A stretch of 64,000 nucleotides of DNA from Phialophora verrucosa (GCA_002099365.1 MSED01000005.1:1240001-1304000); one strand, 5' to 3'; shown: positions 30,898 to 42,306, counted from the first letter of the stretch. Notes: generated by a model not told the origin, from the letters alone. Made by a program: numbers and translations.

Positions 30898-31284
30898 TCA
30901 GGCGATCACGAACCCGGGCCGCTGGACCGTATACTGAGGTAGTCCTCTCGCTTGCACGTCTGGCGGAGCCAGTGGTTCCTGTGGTTGGTTTGTCGCCCAC
31001 GAGTATGGGTGACTTTGGTAGGGAAAGTGTTCGATCTGCTGATTCTCGTCCTGGTGCGACCGCAAAATGGTGGTTGCCGGTACTCGCGACCTTGTTTGTT
31101 CCTGTGCAACCTGATAAGTGCCGACGCGTGCACTGCCTTGGCCACTTGCGGTCGAGACTCGACTCTCGCTATATGTCGCGCTCTGGGCTTGACTGGACGA
31201 ACGCTCCGACGTCGAGGGCGAGGCCGACAAGATGGAAGGAGTCGACTGGCAGGAGTTTTGGGTCGCAATATTGACTGAAATCAC
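30898..31284 (-). CDS. Ser/Gln-rich open frame, possible 5' exon of the zinc-finger gene
   Basis: 128 codons from an ATG at 31284 (MISVNIATQNSCQSTP) to a stop at 30898. Composition (Ser, Gln, Thr, Pro) matches the disordered part of the neighbouring zinc-finger protein. The last codons before the stop contain a possible donor (GTTCGT) which, joined to the TAG acceptor directly before the zinc-finger ATG, would keep frame and give QRPG|MAAQV. The donor is weak, so this is a suggestion. Otherwise it is a small unknown ORF or chance. Confidence 0.3.
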   Translation of the reverse strand: MISVNIATQNSCQSTPSILSASPSTSERSSSQAQSATYSESRVSTASGQGSARVGTYQVAQEQTRSRVPATTILRSHQDENQQIEHFPYQSHPYSWATNQPQEPLAPPDVQARGLPQYTVQRPGFVIA

Positions 31285-33004
31285 AGCCGAGCCTGCAGGA
31301 GCAAGCTCGACAGATGTTGGATGTTCCTCTGGAGTGTTGGATCCCGATCAACAGTTTCTGGCTGATAAAAGAGCGGAGAGTGGGCGGTCAATGACTCTGG
31401 ACGACCACCGGGCCCGCTCCGATAAATAATACACGGTACCTCGAAATAGGTGCTGGGTTTTTATGCCGACGAGCGAATGGTCCACCGGGACGTGATGGAG
31501 GCAAGCCTTCGTAATGACAATTCTCAGTGATTGGCCGGTAGGGAAATCCAAACTGCCTTTAGGCACGGCACGTTGAAGGCATAGACGAGAGATGCTGATG
31601 ACCGGGTCTTTTGAGGGGAGGGAGAGGTGGGTTGCTGATGCCCGAGTCCAACACGGATATCCTCGACGGATAAACTCTTCGACAGAGTCACGCTATCCCT
31701 AGCGCAGCCCTACAGTCCTCGTAGGTTTACTCATAACTATGGTCGAAGAACGGTTGATCCTATTTGGGGGCCTGAGAGATTCCGAGGGCTGGAGATGGGG
31801 ATGTGGCTCGGGAGAGCTAAGGGGCTTGCTGCCACGCCACGTTTGGGCAGATGGGGAGGGAGAACCACAATGGATCAAGCCCAAAGATGACGGATAGCCG
31901 TTTGAAGACAACGTTGAAGGGGGGCCAGGCGGTTGTTCGGTTTGGGAAGCCAGCGATCAGGGTTGATCGGTGAAAGCACAGTACCACTGGCGAGAGGTCG
32001 TGCCAGGTGAGCTCGGGCGGAGTCTGACCCGCGATCGTACTTCGAACGCACCAGATATGAGCGCGCCTAGCTGGAGATCCAGGGGAGTCGCTTGTGAGGA
32101 TAATCAAGGAGTGTTCGCTCGCCCTCGTAACAAAGAATCAGGTACCTGCTGGACGGTGTGAGTGCTGGAGGACCGAATCGCGGAGCACGACCTGGGTCCT
32201 AGTGTTAGTGCCCATAACCGGCCAGCAGCATAGCCCACCCTCCCATGCCTATGGGGAGCGGAGCTACCCTCAGCCACGGTCAGCAGTGCTTACTTACATA
32301 ACTCACTATACTGGACGCCAGTGGGGCCAGGTTAGTAGTGTTGTGGGAACCTGGAAGCGTGCGAGAATGCTCACACCCGCGTAAAGCATTGAAATGACCG
32401 GGCCTTGCGATACGGGCGCGCGTAACGGCAGGAAGTAAGCCTGAGGCATCTCGTCAGAGCACAGTCTGGCAAGCGAGTCAGATGCGGACAATAAGCAATA
32501 AGCACGGCGGTGGTGGCCACTGCCCACGACGCAACCGTAACCACAGCCTGGCGTGACAAGATTTCGGCGAGGTTGCCCTCCAGACCAGATGTCTGACCCA
32601 GGCATGGCGACCGTGGCCTATCAGCGAGTGCTCGAGATGGCATTCGACTGCAAGCAAGACAATTGCTGCATCAGGCAGGTGGCTCAAGCCTGTCTGGCAT
32701 CTACTGTTGCAAGAATGAGTGGTTAGTCATTAATTCGTCGGTGCAGAGAGAAGCCTCAGCGTTTTCCCTCTCGCCCAGGCATCAGGTGGCCAGACCGCCA
32801 CCCAGACCACGGCGCTGTGAGACCCAGCAACACCCCCGAAGGAAAGATTTCCCTCCAGAGGCAAGCATGCGTCTCATTCGCGACTAACCCAAATCAACCT
32901 AAGGGTGTCACGGCGGAGGTGTAATTCTGATGAGGAATTCCATAAGGTGACAGTATCCCAAGACGTGAAGCGTGAACCGCGAGCTGGGTGCGCTGCTCGA
33001 ATTG

Positions 33005-33041
33005 CACTGGTCACTGGTCGCTCACTGGTCATTCACTGGTC
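33005..33041. repeat. Four copies of CACTGGTC in 37 bp
   Basis: Copies start at 33005, 33012, 33023 and 33034, the last three spaced by 11 bp, close to one helical turn. They sit in a gene-poor region and could be a cluster of binding sites or simple slippage. Confidence 0.75.
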
Positions 33042-33897
33042 GGGGCGAGGCTAAATTACGGCAGTATACCCATGCCATTTCCCCAGCCGTGCTTGGTTGG
33101 TCGATGGCGAGATCAGAGGTGAGCACTTTGAAGGGGAAACCGTGAAAGTGGCCGTAATAAGTTCGCCCCCAAGGTGCCGAGCAGCCAAAAGACCAAAGTG
33201 GCAGCAAACGAGCAGGCGGCGGCGAGAATCGTGCAGATGATTTACTTCCGGGTGCCGATTGGTGACCTCGTCTTCTCTCGTTCTTCTTCCCCCCTCCACA
33301 CGGCCTCCTGCCTTTCCTCTCCGGGCCTGGCAGAGAGGCGCTTTGGTCGCTCGCCTGTCGCTAAACCGAAACACCCGGCAGTTCGCGATGACGAATGCAG
33401 ACAAAGTCACCACGCAAAGTCGGCCTGCTGTCACTTGTACCCTGTACCCAGCTCGAAGGTGCGTGCGACGGAACCAATACCCTGCTCTGAGCGAACGCCA
33501 CCATCTGCTTCTTTTGGTAGAATACTTGTACGAGTACCTGAATTGATCGTCCGCAGTTTTCGACAATGAGTCCACGACCTCGGTGTTTTCTACCTCTTCC
33601 ATTCCTTACTCGGCCTGTGTACTCGGTCTGCTTGTGCGGCGACGGTCGCCTTCGCTAGCGATAGCAGGGGGCGAACAACAGGTGGCAATAACCGAAAAGA
33701 GTGTGATTCCAACACATCCCACTGCTCGATAATCAGTCCGATGTGTGGATGGGTAACCCACATGCATTATTTGCAGGCTCCTCCGCGCATCGACCCATAC
33801 ATGCTCTATCCTGGTCGCAGGTCTTTACGATGATCTTTGCTGAGTATGACAGAACCTCTTCCTAGATGGGCTCTACCATGGAGCAGGCTCGCTTGAC

Positions 33898-33929
33898 TAC
33901 TCGTACTGTGTATAAGCACTGTACGAGTA
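33898..33929. repeat. Perfect 9-bp inverted repeat around a 14-bp loop
   Basis: TACTCGTAC at 33898-33906 faces GTACGAGTA at 33921-33929. It contains one copy each of the octamers TACTCGTA and TACGAGTA that recur elsewhere between genes. It could form a hairpin, or be a dimeric binding site. Confidence 0.7.
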
Positions 33930-35861
33930 CACGGACGGACGAGTCAGTTCTTGGAGCTGTTCCACAGGACACGGGTCTGACACGGCTAACACCCATGCCA
34001 CACCAGGATGTTACTGTTGACGGACCCTCCAGGATCCTCCCCGATTGACATCATCGTCGCCGCAAATCCAGCGCGGAGCCTCGGAGGTTAACATGCCAGT
34101 CACCAGCCACAGGCCACCAGCGCCACATCCTGATGGCTGTGAGGCTGAAGAGGCTGAACATGGAGCCCCGAAATCCTCACTAGCTCCGACCCTCACCATG
34201 CTCAAGATCCTTCAGATGGCCCCTTCTAGGTAATGTCATGCGGGACATGATTGGGTATCTGGACCATAGCGGCATGAGGTGGACGATCTGTGGCTGGACA
34301 CTTCGCGTGGGCCTGAGATTGCTAGCTTTCATCATCCTTTGGGCTCGCATGTTATAGGCCGTTGGGAGTTGAGACACGGAAAGTCCAAGGACGGAATCCT
34401 CGCGCTTGACAGTCGTAAGTGACGATTTCACGCTCACGGACTTGCTGCAACTTCATCGGCCCCTTTGGACCTCGAAATTAAGATGATCCTGAATGCAGCC
34501 TGCGTTCTCCTTTTTGCGGCGTACCAAACTAAGTCTCAGCCGCATAAACGTTTGTTTCACGAGTCTCTTGGATGGTGCACAAAGATCGGCATTGTGCGAT
34601 GGATGGATCTGCCGTACCTCGCGTGCGTATCGGGGATAACATACATTTCATGCTATGTAGGATGACAGAGAGCAAGGCGGATTTCTATCTGCGCAGGAGT
34701 TGATGAGGTTGTTAGCTTGTCTACATTTTACGACGGTCTTCATCCTGGCTGAAGACAAGGGACTGTCAGACCGAGCAAAGAGTCGCTGTAGGCGAGGTCG
34801 GCGAGGAACCCGACCCCAGCATAATCAGAGAGTGAACTGAGGCCAGGACATAGCTCCGGTATGACCCATTACAAGACTGCCAAGGGCTGGTGTGTGGACA
34901 GCCAAGTAACGGGTTCATGGTCGCTGGCTACTGCCATCAATGTGTCCCTCTCAAACGCTTCCAGATTTGTCTATCGACAGGGCCTGGCTTCAAAGTCTAG
35001 CAGCTAGGTCAAGGTCGTAGTATCGAGGCAGCAGACACAGCAGCGGCTGAGGAATTAGGGAGCGTATATTCCAGAGTCTTGGAAACAGTCATTATGGCCC
35101 AAAAGTGGTTGCCTCAAAGCTTTGATAAGCCAGGACGCAGTACTTTCGACTTTAGTCATCGTCGTCCCCCTTGGGCTCACCTGGAGGATTTTCCAAGCGT
35201 GTCATGTACTCAGGGATAACGGGACCTAGTGAAGTGCTTTCTGCGGTCATACGCCGTGGAATGTTCGAAGGAGTGGTGAACGAGTAGTGAATGGGTGGAA
35301 GCGAATGTGATAGGGAATGCACGGACCGCCATACCCTGCAAGCTTGAAAAGGATGTTGGTCTTGAGAAGACAGCGTTAAGCCTCTCAAATCAAGGTGAAA
35401 TTGAAGTCAAGTCACTAGACGTCAACCGAGTTCGAAAAGCAAAGCACATGACCATCCAAGGACGATGTCGGCTGTTAAGGTGCGGGCTTCTGACATGCCA
35501 GCCGCGGCGTGCGGTGCGGTTGCCCGAGCGCGATGTGATGCTGGTCACGGTCATGGTCATCGGCCGCCACTCTCGGGTCTGAGCTGTCTCAATGCCACGT
35601 CTGCACACCTGTCCATTCCCCAGCAACCACTTCAAGACAGTAATCTGTCCTTCTAGAGCTGTCGCCTGCCTCTAGAGCGATCACCAGGGTGCCTGGGCCG
35701 GGCGTCGAATATATTAGAGGCCTTGACATCTCCCTGGAGGCGGGGCAGACTTTGTCGCACCCTTCGATACCCTTGCGCGTTCCCTTGTCGGTCTCCTCGA
35801 GCACCGCTACATACCCCTCGACAATCAGTGCGTTGCATTTGGACAAATCCGCCGACAGATC

Positions 35862-36395
35862 ATGGCCTCCTTCCTTGAGGAGCTCTGGAATTCCATTTTT
35901 ACTCCAGGCCCGACGCCTACACTTTTGGTCGCTACGAACGCCGCCTTCGCTGCATTGCAGCTTCTCCTCCTGGCCCTCCTCATCGCGACTTACTCGTTGC
36001 ATTTCCTGGTGCTATCGCTCCTGTGCGGCGGGCTTTGGTATTCTATCAACTGGTTCGCTACCGAGATTGCAAAGGAACAACAAGCGCAAAAGGCCAAAGA
36101 GAAGAAAGAGAAGAGCCCAGAGCCAGACAATGCCAGTGATACCGAAACAGAGGCTCCTCCACCCGACGCCCCGGCCAAACCGGTGCCGGTGACGGCGACG
36201 ACAACGTCAGCTGCATTGAGTCAGAGTCAGAAACACGAGCGGCCGAAGGACAGCTCCTCGACCCTCCTTGAACCGAAGATAGCGGAGAGTACGGAGGCGC
36301 TCAGGCGCCGGCGCAGCTTAGGCGAGAGTTCCGGTTATGTGAGCACCGACAGTGAGTGGGAGAAGGTGTCTGAAGGGGAAGAGAAGGCCAAATGA
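35862..36395 (+). CDS. pkr1: ER membrane protein Pkr1 (V-ATPase assembly factor)
   Basis: 177 residues, single exon. The N-terminal third is the Pkr1 domain: MASFLEELWNSIFTPGPTP followed by two adjacent membrane segments (about residues 20-43 and 46-63, ALQLLLLALLIATYSLHFLVLSLL) and WYSINWFATEIAKEQQ. In yeast Pkr1 sits in the endoplasmic reticulum and is needed for assembly of the V0 sector of the vacuolar H+-ATPase. After a Lys/Glu-rich linker the C-terminal half is disordered and rich in Ser, Pro and Thr, ending RRRSLGESSGYVSTDSEWEKVSEGEE, with plausible phosphorylation sites. The length is longer than yeast Pkr1 because of this tail. Confidence 0.92.
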   Translation: MASFLEELWNSIFTPGPTPTLLVATNAAFAALQLLLLALLIATYSLHFLVLSLLCGGLWYSINWFATEIAKEQQAQKAKEKKEKSPEPDNASDTETEAPPPDAPAKPVPVTATTTSAALSQSQKHERPKDSSSTLLEPKIAESTEALRRRRSLGESSGYVSTDSEWEKVSEGEEKAK

Positions 36396-37258
36396 AGGAG
36401 GGGCGCCTTCAGTGCTCTCCAGACGTCCGCATGAGACAACCAATCCATACCACAAGAAGCGCCACGGGCTGAAGGCGCCCAGATCCAGCAACCTGCTCCG
36501 CACCTGATCTGGTGAAGGGGAGGTGCGCAGGAGGCCGAGGCACGACGCGTGGAAGAGCCCAATATATCAACGATACCCAAGATGAAGAAATGAAACAAGA
36601 TTTGCGTGCATTTATGACGGCCACAACTGTGATTGAGACTGCCAGTGCTTTCTTAAGTACCCCGCATTAGATTATTATGTATATTGTGGTAGGGTGGTAG
36701 GACTATCCGAGACTCTCACGGGCGAATAGACCCAAGCCGCCCGAACTGCTAACCTCAGGTCAGCGTCGCCGATAGTCCACTGCACGAGCATCAACGCATC
36801 TTGGCTGACGAGAAGCAGCCAGCAACGACATGGCAGCAAGGATCCGATATGTACGAGGACAGAGCCGCCGCGGTGCTCGAGCTGTGTAGGCGATGCCCCC
36901 CGCCAAGGCAAGTTTGCCGTCGAAATCAACCTTGTCTTCCCTCATGTCTATGACTCGGCGCTTGCCTCTCAGACGTGACTCAACTTCTCATCCGTCATTA
37001 TTGTCGCCTGATCCGCACACATAACATGACCCTCGCTGTCTGCTCAACCTCGCCATCATAAACCCCGGCTGACCGTTAGCTCAGAGCCCCAACAGACAGC
37101 TGGAAGCAACCGCAACCATGATCCTTCGATTGTCCCAACTGCTCTACTACTCTCACACAATCACCCGCTCTTTAGCACAGGCTTTATCGTATTTATCGTT
37201 GCGGCGGCACATTGTTCGAACGTAGGAGGGCGGGAGATCCAACAGTCGCAACTCCGAC
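36396..37258. other. Intergenic, promoter side of the GTPase gene
   Basis: No gene seen between the Pkr1 stop and the GTPase start. Open frames here are short and without family signal. Confidence 0.5.
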
Positions 37259-39997
37259 ATGGCTTCTATATTTACCTACCTGGATGAGCCTCCACGAATC
37301 CAATCTCCCTGGTCAACTCCCGGGACTTCAACTCCCCAGCCTTCGCAGGCCTTAGGCAACCACCCCGTCGAGGGACAGCATGGCCCGAACGGGCTTCTCA
37401 AGCTAGAGCCCGAACACCAGGACGGCCCTACCGAGTACAAGCTTCACCTGCTCCTTCGACCTAGACGGAAATTCTTATCGACCACGACCACTACCTTCAT
37501 ATCTGGTTCTCATTACTATAGCTCTCCAGTGCAGCAGGCTCCTGGACCTAGTCGCTCACTGAACGACACCGCTCCAGACCGTGCGTTGTCCCAACCTCCC
37601 TCGCAGGCTCGTCAGAACCGGCTGCAGCAACTGACCACACAACTGCTCTGGAGACTGCAACAGTCCTCCCCATTTCATTCTTCGTCGAATGCGGATCTAG
37701 TTTTGCCTGTTCTCCCGGAAGCGACTCCGAGGTTGGGCGTGCCCGACCGTCCCGCCAAGCTTCTGCCAGGCCTCGAAGAAAGCCAGGGTGCGCTGTACGA
37801 GATCGGCGTCGCCGATGATGGCACGTTGGTCGGCTTGGTTGAGGACGAGCTGCAAGAGAGTTTGATTAACCTGAATGCTATGGCCGCCAGCCTGGGGTGC
37901 ACCACCAGTTTGCTGCGTAAGGTTGCAGTAGGGACTTGTGAATGGGCAGACACAGATGGCGGCGGACCGGGAGACACACCGACCCGCAAAGACAGACTCT
38001 GGGTAGCCGAAGTATTGGTCTACCCTGACTCGCGCGGCTCGACAGATGCAGACATACCAAAAGCAGCACTTCATCAGACAGTCACTTCCTCGATGCCGGC
38101 CGAAAATTCGGCTTTGGTTGAGCATGCATCGACTGAACAAATTCGAGTGACCTTAATCGGCGCGACCGCAGCCGGGAAGTCAACTTTGCTAGGCACCCTG
38201 TCGACCTCCACACTAGACAATGGGCGTGGGAGAAGCCGACTTTCGCTGCTCAAACATCGACACGAGATCGCCTCGGGGATCACAAGTTCGGTCGCGCATG
38301 AGCTTGTTGGTTACATACATGACCGGAATAGCACGAACTCGGTCAACTACGCCTCCGGCAATATCTCTTCCTGGCTGGACATCCACAACGTGGCCGATCG
38401 ACTCGTTTTTCTGTCCGATTCGCCAGGCCTCCCGAAATTCGCCAAATCTGCCCTTCGAAGCCTTATATCGTGGAGACCGGCATGGACCATTCTGTGCATC
38501 GCAGCCGACCATGTAAACGACACATCAGACCTTGGCGTAAAGCTTCCGACTGCGGAGCTGCATGCTGACGGCGGGACCGGTGAGAATGTGGATCTTTCAC
38601 TTTCATATCTCGACCTGTGCCTTCGATTACACGTGTCATTCGTGGTGGTCATCACCAAAATGGACCTGGCAAACAAGGCGGGATTGCGTCTGGTCCTCGC
38701 AAAAGTCCTGTCTGCCATCAAGGCCGCTGGAAGAAAACCTGCCATGCTCAGCAACACGCCAGTCCCAGCATCTGCATTGGAATATGGAGCTGCAGCCCCA
38801 GAGCTGCAAATCCGGAATGAGAGAGATGAGACTGAGGTCGAGCATCTCGTCGCGTCAATTCAGGACGATGCTGGCCAGACTTTCGTGCCCATCCTGATGA
38901 CCAGCGCGGTCACAGGCCTTGGCATAAGCAAGCTGCATGCTTTGCTGCGAGCACTCCCTGTTGGATCCGATGCTGTGCCTGGTCCATCCTGGCAACCGGG
39001 GTCCCCGGCAGGGTCGGCGCTTTTCCACGTTGATGAAGTCTTCAGCATCCCTCCCTCTCGTGTGTACACGCTAGACACCGCGACACGGATTGCAAATCAA
39101 GGTGTTGTCCTCTGTGGCTATATCTCGGAAGGTTTGCTGTCCGTGGGGGACACCATGTTGTTAGGCCCGTTCACGGTTGACGCGGATGCTTCGTCCACTC
39201 ATACCCCTCAGCCTGTGCTCAGAGCTAGCTCGTACAGTGCTCATCAGGCATATTCGGAGGCGCTACCGAGCTGCCGGGCACGGTCTTACCAAGGTGAGCC
39301 CCCGACGGTGCCAACTCCAAGACTTCAATCTTCTGCGGTCTTCCTCCGTGTCCGCATCGTGTCGCTTCGAACGCTACGCCTCCCAGTGACACATATGCAA
39401 CATGGTGAGACCGGTACCATTGGGGTTGAACCTTTGGACAATAATGGCGGCGACACAATCCCCTTAGGAAGAGCCCGCAAGGGAATGGTGCTTGTCGACA
39501 TGTACCAGAATGTGACTGGCTACCATTCTTTTGCTGCTACTTTCCCCGCATCAGACTTTGAGCGGTTAAACTCCCCAGTTCTGCTACTCGGAGGCCATGC
39601 GATCGTTTACGTGAACAGCGTCCGAGCAGCTGTCAAGGTAACGGCGGTGGCTTTGGACGAGGACGAGGAGCAGCAGCAGCCAGGAACAGCCGAACCTGCT
39701 GCTGCTGCCGCCGCTGAGTCGTCCCCTGTGGGAGAAGAGGCGGACCTCTTCCGGTTCGATGGGGACGATGATGCTGAAATGGGCAACGGAGCCAGGTCTC
39801 CGGCCGTGGAGAGGCACGAGATCAAGTTGACCTTTCGCTTTGGCAGGACGGTGGAGTGGATGAAGGTTGGCGACCAGGTCCTTGTCGTCCCGACCGTGAC
39901 GGCGGCTGGTCCTGTGACTGGGCCAGCAACCTCATCTGCGGTCAATCAGTCCGGGTTGGCGGGATATGTGGGAAGAGTGTGTGAATTGTCGGCTTGA
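37259..39997 (+). CDS. GTPBP1/GTPBP2-like translational GTPase
   Basis: Single exon, 912 residues. The G domain starts near residue 297: P-loop LIGATAAGKSTLLGTL (G1), GITSSVAHELVGY (G2-like), LSDSPGLPKFAKS (G3, DxxG) and VVVITKMDLA (G4-like, TKxD). Two beta-barrel segments follow, as in elongation-factor-type GTPases (GYISEGLLSVGDTMLLGPF; ARKGMVLVDM). The order and the GITSS switch I place it with GTPBP1/2, which in animals help rescue stalled ribosomes and in fungi are little studied. The N-terminal 290 residues are weakly conserved and end in an alpha/beta segment (YEIGVADDGTLVGL) usual for these proteins. An Ala/Glu/Gln-rich insertion splits the last barrel. Cytosolic. Confidence 0.87.
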   Translation: MASIFTYLDEPPRIQSPWSTPGTSTPQPSQALGNHPVEGQHGPNGLLKLEPEHQDGPTEYKLHLLLRPRRKFLSTTTTTFISGSHYYSSPVQQAPGPSRSLNDTAPDRALSQPPSQARQNRLQQLTTQLLWRLQQSSPFHSSSNADLVLPVLPEATPRLGVPDRPAKLLPGLEESQGALYEIGVADDGTLVGLVEDELQESLINLNAMAASLGCTTSLLRKVAVGTCEWADTDGGGPGDTPTRKDRLWVAEVLVYPDSRGSTDADIPKAALHQTVTSSMPAENSALVEHASTEQIRVTLIGATAAGKSTLLGTLSTSTLDNGRGRSRLSLLKHRHEIASGITSSVAHELVGYIHDRNSTNSVNYASGNISSWLDIHNVADRLVFLSDSPGLPKFAKSALRSLISWRPAWTILCIAADHVNDTSDLGVKLPTAELHADGGTGENVDLSLSYLDLCLRLHVSFVVVITKMDLANKAGLRLVLAKVLSAIKAAGRKPAMLSNTPVPASALEYGAAAPELQIRNERDETEVEHLVASIQDDAGQTFVPILMTSAVTGLGISKLHALLRALPVGSDAVPGPSWQPGSPAGSALFHVDEVFSIPPSRVYTLDTATRIANQGVVLCGYISEGLLSVGDTMLLGPFTVDADASSTHTPQPVLRASSYSAHQAYSEALPSCRARSYQGEPPTVPTPRLQSSAVFLRVRIVSLRTLRLPVTHMQHGETGTIGVEPLDNNGGDTIPLGRARKGMVLVDMYQNVTGYHSFAATFPASDFERLNSPVLLLGGHAIVYVNSVRAAVKVTAVALDEDEEQQQPGTAEPAAAAAAESSPVGEEADLFRFDGDDDAEMGNGARSPAVERHEIKLTFRFGRTVEWMKVGDQVLVVPTVTAAGPVTGPATSSAVNQSGLAGYVGRVCELSA

Positions 39998-40176
39998 ATG
40001 GCCATTTATATATCTTCAGGCTTGCCAGTGGAGGTGGGGACATCATCTGTGGAGCTTATATGTATCATCATGATGATTGAAGATATCTCTCGAACGTTGT
40101 GTTTGTTCCCTCCAAATACATACTGTAATTGGCCTAGATCACAATACTATGCATTGGATTTCATTCTTCGCCTTGC

Positions 40177-42306
40177 TCAAAGTCTCGCTTGTCTCGTCGC
40201 CGGCACAGCGGGGCCCGACACGGCTGCTGCGCCCAGGAAAATGCGCCTGTCCATGTCGACCTCGGTCGCGAGTCGCCCATCGACCCCTCCTTCTTCTTCC
40301 TCCTCCTGGACCTTCATCTTGTCGCTGGGCAGGGCGGTCATCCTGACCCATCGGCGTGCAACCTCGACGGCGACGGCGTCTCCGTCCACAACGGCATCGA
40401 ACATGAGCAGACAAGCGCACGTGACGGCCTCGATGTGGTCCAGGACGTCCCTCCCTCTCCGCTGCAGGGCAGCCGAGTCAGAGGTCCGAACCATCCGCTC
40501 CAGCACGGCATACCGGTTCCGGACCATGTCGAGCTCGCGGGCGAACGTGGCGCGTCCATCCTTGTCCTTCTTCTCGATGGCCCGCAACACATCCCGCACC
40601 CACACGCCCAGGGTCTGGTCCAGCACGTTGGCGCCCCGGGCCCTGGGGTTCTTGAGCACCCTCGCGACGTCCTCGGCCATGACGCTCGTGGTGCCCTCCC
40701 AGATAGGGTTGACGGCGCAGTCACGGAAGAGGCGCGCAATGTTCATGACCCCGCCGTCCTCGTTGTTCTCGCAGTAGCCCACCCCGCCTAGGGATTCCAT
40801 GCACTCGCGCAGCCCGGCCACGCTGCGCAGCGAGACCTGCGCCTTCATGACGGGCGTGAGCAGGCGGAGCAGGTTTTCTTGCGCGCCCCCCGACTGGGGG
40901 ATCAGGGTACTTGCGCCGCGCGTGCCGCCGCGGGAGACGGTCCCGTAGCCCTGCTCCGTGGCGCCGAGGAGGGCGACGGCCAGGAAGACGAGGTGCGTGC
41001 TCGCACGGTATTTCACGCTCTCGCCGGCCATCCAGGCCAGGTGCTGCGCGTTGTCGCGGAGCAGCTGGCCGTCGCGGATCTTGCGCACCTGCGTGTATGC
41101 GCGCGACACGGCGAGGCCGCGGGCCCAGTAGCCGACCGAGCCGCTGGCGGTGTGCAGGCGCGTGATGTTCAGGATCGACGCGATCTCCTTGACCCCCTGG
41201 CCTTCCTGGCCGACGAGGTAGGCGCGCATGGATTTGAGTTCCAGCTCCGCAGTGGGGACGCCCTTGGTTCCGAGTTTGTTTTTGAGGCGCTGGATGCGCA
41301 CGCCGTTCATCTCGGACGGGAACGAGGGCGTTTCCGTGGTGAGAGTCGCACGCGACGACGAGGACGAAGCGGACAAGTTCGCGCTTTGCCCGGCGCGACG
41401 ACGCAGCGGGGCGTAGAACGCGCTGAGGCCCTTGGTCGTCTGGGCGAGGAGGATCGCCATGTCTGCGTCGGTGGCCGAGGAAAACCACTTGAAGCCGTCG
41501 ACGAGCCAGGGCCCCAAGGGCAGGTTGTGGGCATCTTTGTCTCGCCCCGCGTCGACGTCGGCTTGGATCTCCTGTGCGGTGAGACGGCGCGCCACGGTCT
41601 CGGTGCCCCGCACGTCGCTGCCACCGCTGCGTTCCGTCATCCACTGCCCGCTCGTCCATGCGCGGTTGTTGTCCAGCGAGACGAGGCGCTCGTAGCTCTC
41701 GCGAAACACGGCCGCCCGGCCGGGTTGATCGCCGTCCGCGTCGTCCAAATGGCGGCGGAGGAGGACGGCCGCCCCGTCCGTCATAGCCATGGGGCACGTC
41801 GACACCGCACACGTCCCGTCCCAGAGATGAAGGGTCGCGTACTGGTGGATGCGGCGGTTGAAGTTCTGGTCCTGGTCCTGGTCGGCGCCTCTTTGCGGAT
41901 ACCCGTGTCCAACCACCCCGGCGGGGGTTTGGATCTTCTTCAGCTCGCGCCAGCCTTCGCTCGTGCGCAACGAATCCACTTTGTTCTCCTCGCCGAATGT
42001 GGTCAGGGGGCGGAGCGTCGGTGCGTCAGTGTCGCAGTCAATGGTGTGTTGGAGTGTCGAGGGCCGGAGCACGAGGCGCGAAAACTCGTGCAGATGGGTC
42101 GATATCCGTGCTGGGATGGGGTTGGGGAGATAGAGGGATAGAACCCGCGCTAGGATAGGGTCGTCTGATATCTCGTGGGGTGGTGGAGATGCTGCTGATG
42201 TGGACGTGCCCGAAGAAGATGTCGATGGAGAGGTATATTGAGGCGGCACGATAGGTAATGCCTGGAAGAACCCGGAGGTCGAGGATGATGCTTTTCTGGC
42301 TTCCAT
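40177..42306 (-). CDS. AidB-like acyl-CoA dehydrogenase family protein
   Basis: Single exon, 709 residues from the ATG at 42306 (MEARKASSS); codons upstream to 42360 are open but start with GTG. The protein has the acyl-CoA dehydrogenase fold with the AidB signatures: SGQWMTERSGGSDVRGTET, FKWFSSATDADMAILLAQT, an arginine-rich GYWARGLAVSRAYTQVRKI helix and SLGGVGYCENNEDGG near the C-terminus. AidB-type flavoproteins bind FAD. In bacteria AidB is linked to the alkylation response; the fungal substrate is unknown. The sequence is notably GC-rich at third positions, producing long antisense frames (for example 40879-42141) without family signal. A TTATATAA element at 42522-42529 lies about 215 bp upstream of the start. 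Confidence 0.9.
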   Translation of the reverse strand: MEARKASSSTSGFFQALPIVPPQYTSPSTSSSGTSTSAASPPPHEISDDPILARVLSLYLPNPIPARISTHLHEFSRLVLRPSTLQHTIDCDTDAPTLRPLTTFGEENKVDSLRTSEGWRELKKIQTPAGVVGHGYPQRGADQDQDQNFNRRIHQYATLHLWDGTCAVSTCPMAMTDGAAVLLRRHLDDADGDQPGRAAVFRESYERLVSLDNNRAWTSGQWMTERSGGSDVRGTETVARRLTAQEIQADVDAGRDKDAHNLPLGPWLVDGFKWFSSATDADMAILLAQTTKGLSAFYAPLRRRAGQSANLSASSSSSRATLTTETPSFPSEMNGVRIQRLKNKLGTKGVPTAELELKSMRAYLVGQEGQGVKEIASILNITRLHTASGSVGYWARGLAVSRAYTQVRKIRDGQLLRDNAQHLAWMAGESVKYRASTHLVFLAVALLGATEQGYGTVSRGGTRGASTLIPQSGGAQENLLRLLTPVMKAQVSLRSVAGLRECMESLGGVGYCENNEDGGVMNIARLFRDCAVNPIWEGTTSVMAEDVARVLKNPRARGANVLDQTLGVWVRDVLRAIEKKDKDGRATFARELDMVRNRYAVLERMVRTSDSAALQRRGRDVLDHIEAVTCACLLMFDAVVDGDAVAVEVARRWVRMTALPSDKMKVQEEEEEGGVDGRLATEVDMDRRIFLGAAAVSGPAVPATRQARL

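Larger units (their letters stand above)
31285..35861. other. 4.6-kb gene-poor region
   Basis: No gene supported. Open frames such as 33051-33602 (minus) have no family signal and biased composition. A minus-strand 78-codon frame at 35152-35388 ends in an acidic tail and reads plausibly (PVIPEYMTRLENPPGEPKG) but is isolated. Short repeats occur at 33005-33041 and 33898-33929. Confidence 0.5.

Noticed and set aside
33051..33602. 183-codon minus-strand frame
   Set aside because: Arg/Ala/Val-biased, with no recognised motif and no support from neighbours.
40721..41812. 363-codon minus-strand frame overlapping the acyl-CoA dehydrogenase
   Set aside because: Frame-shifted shadow, Arg/Pro/Gly-rich, no motif.
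40879..42141. 420-codon frame antisense to the acyl-CoA dehydrogenase
   Set aside because: Same cause, with no domain and biased composition.
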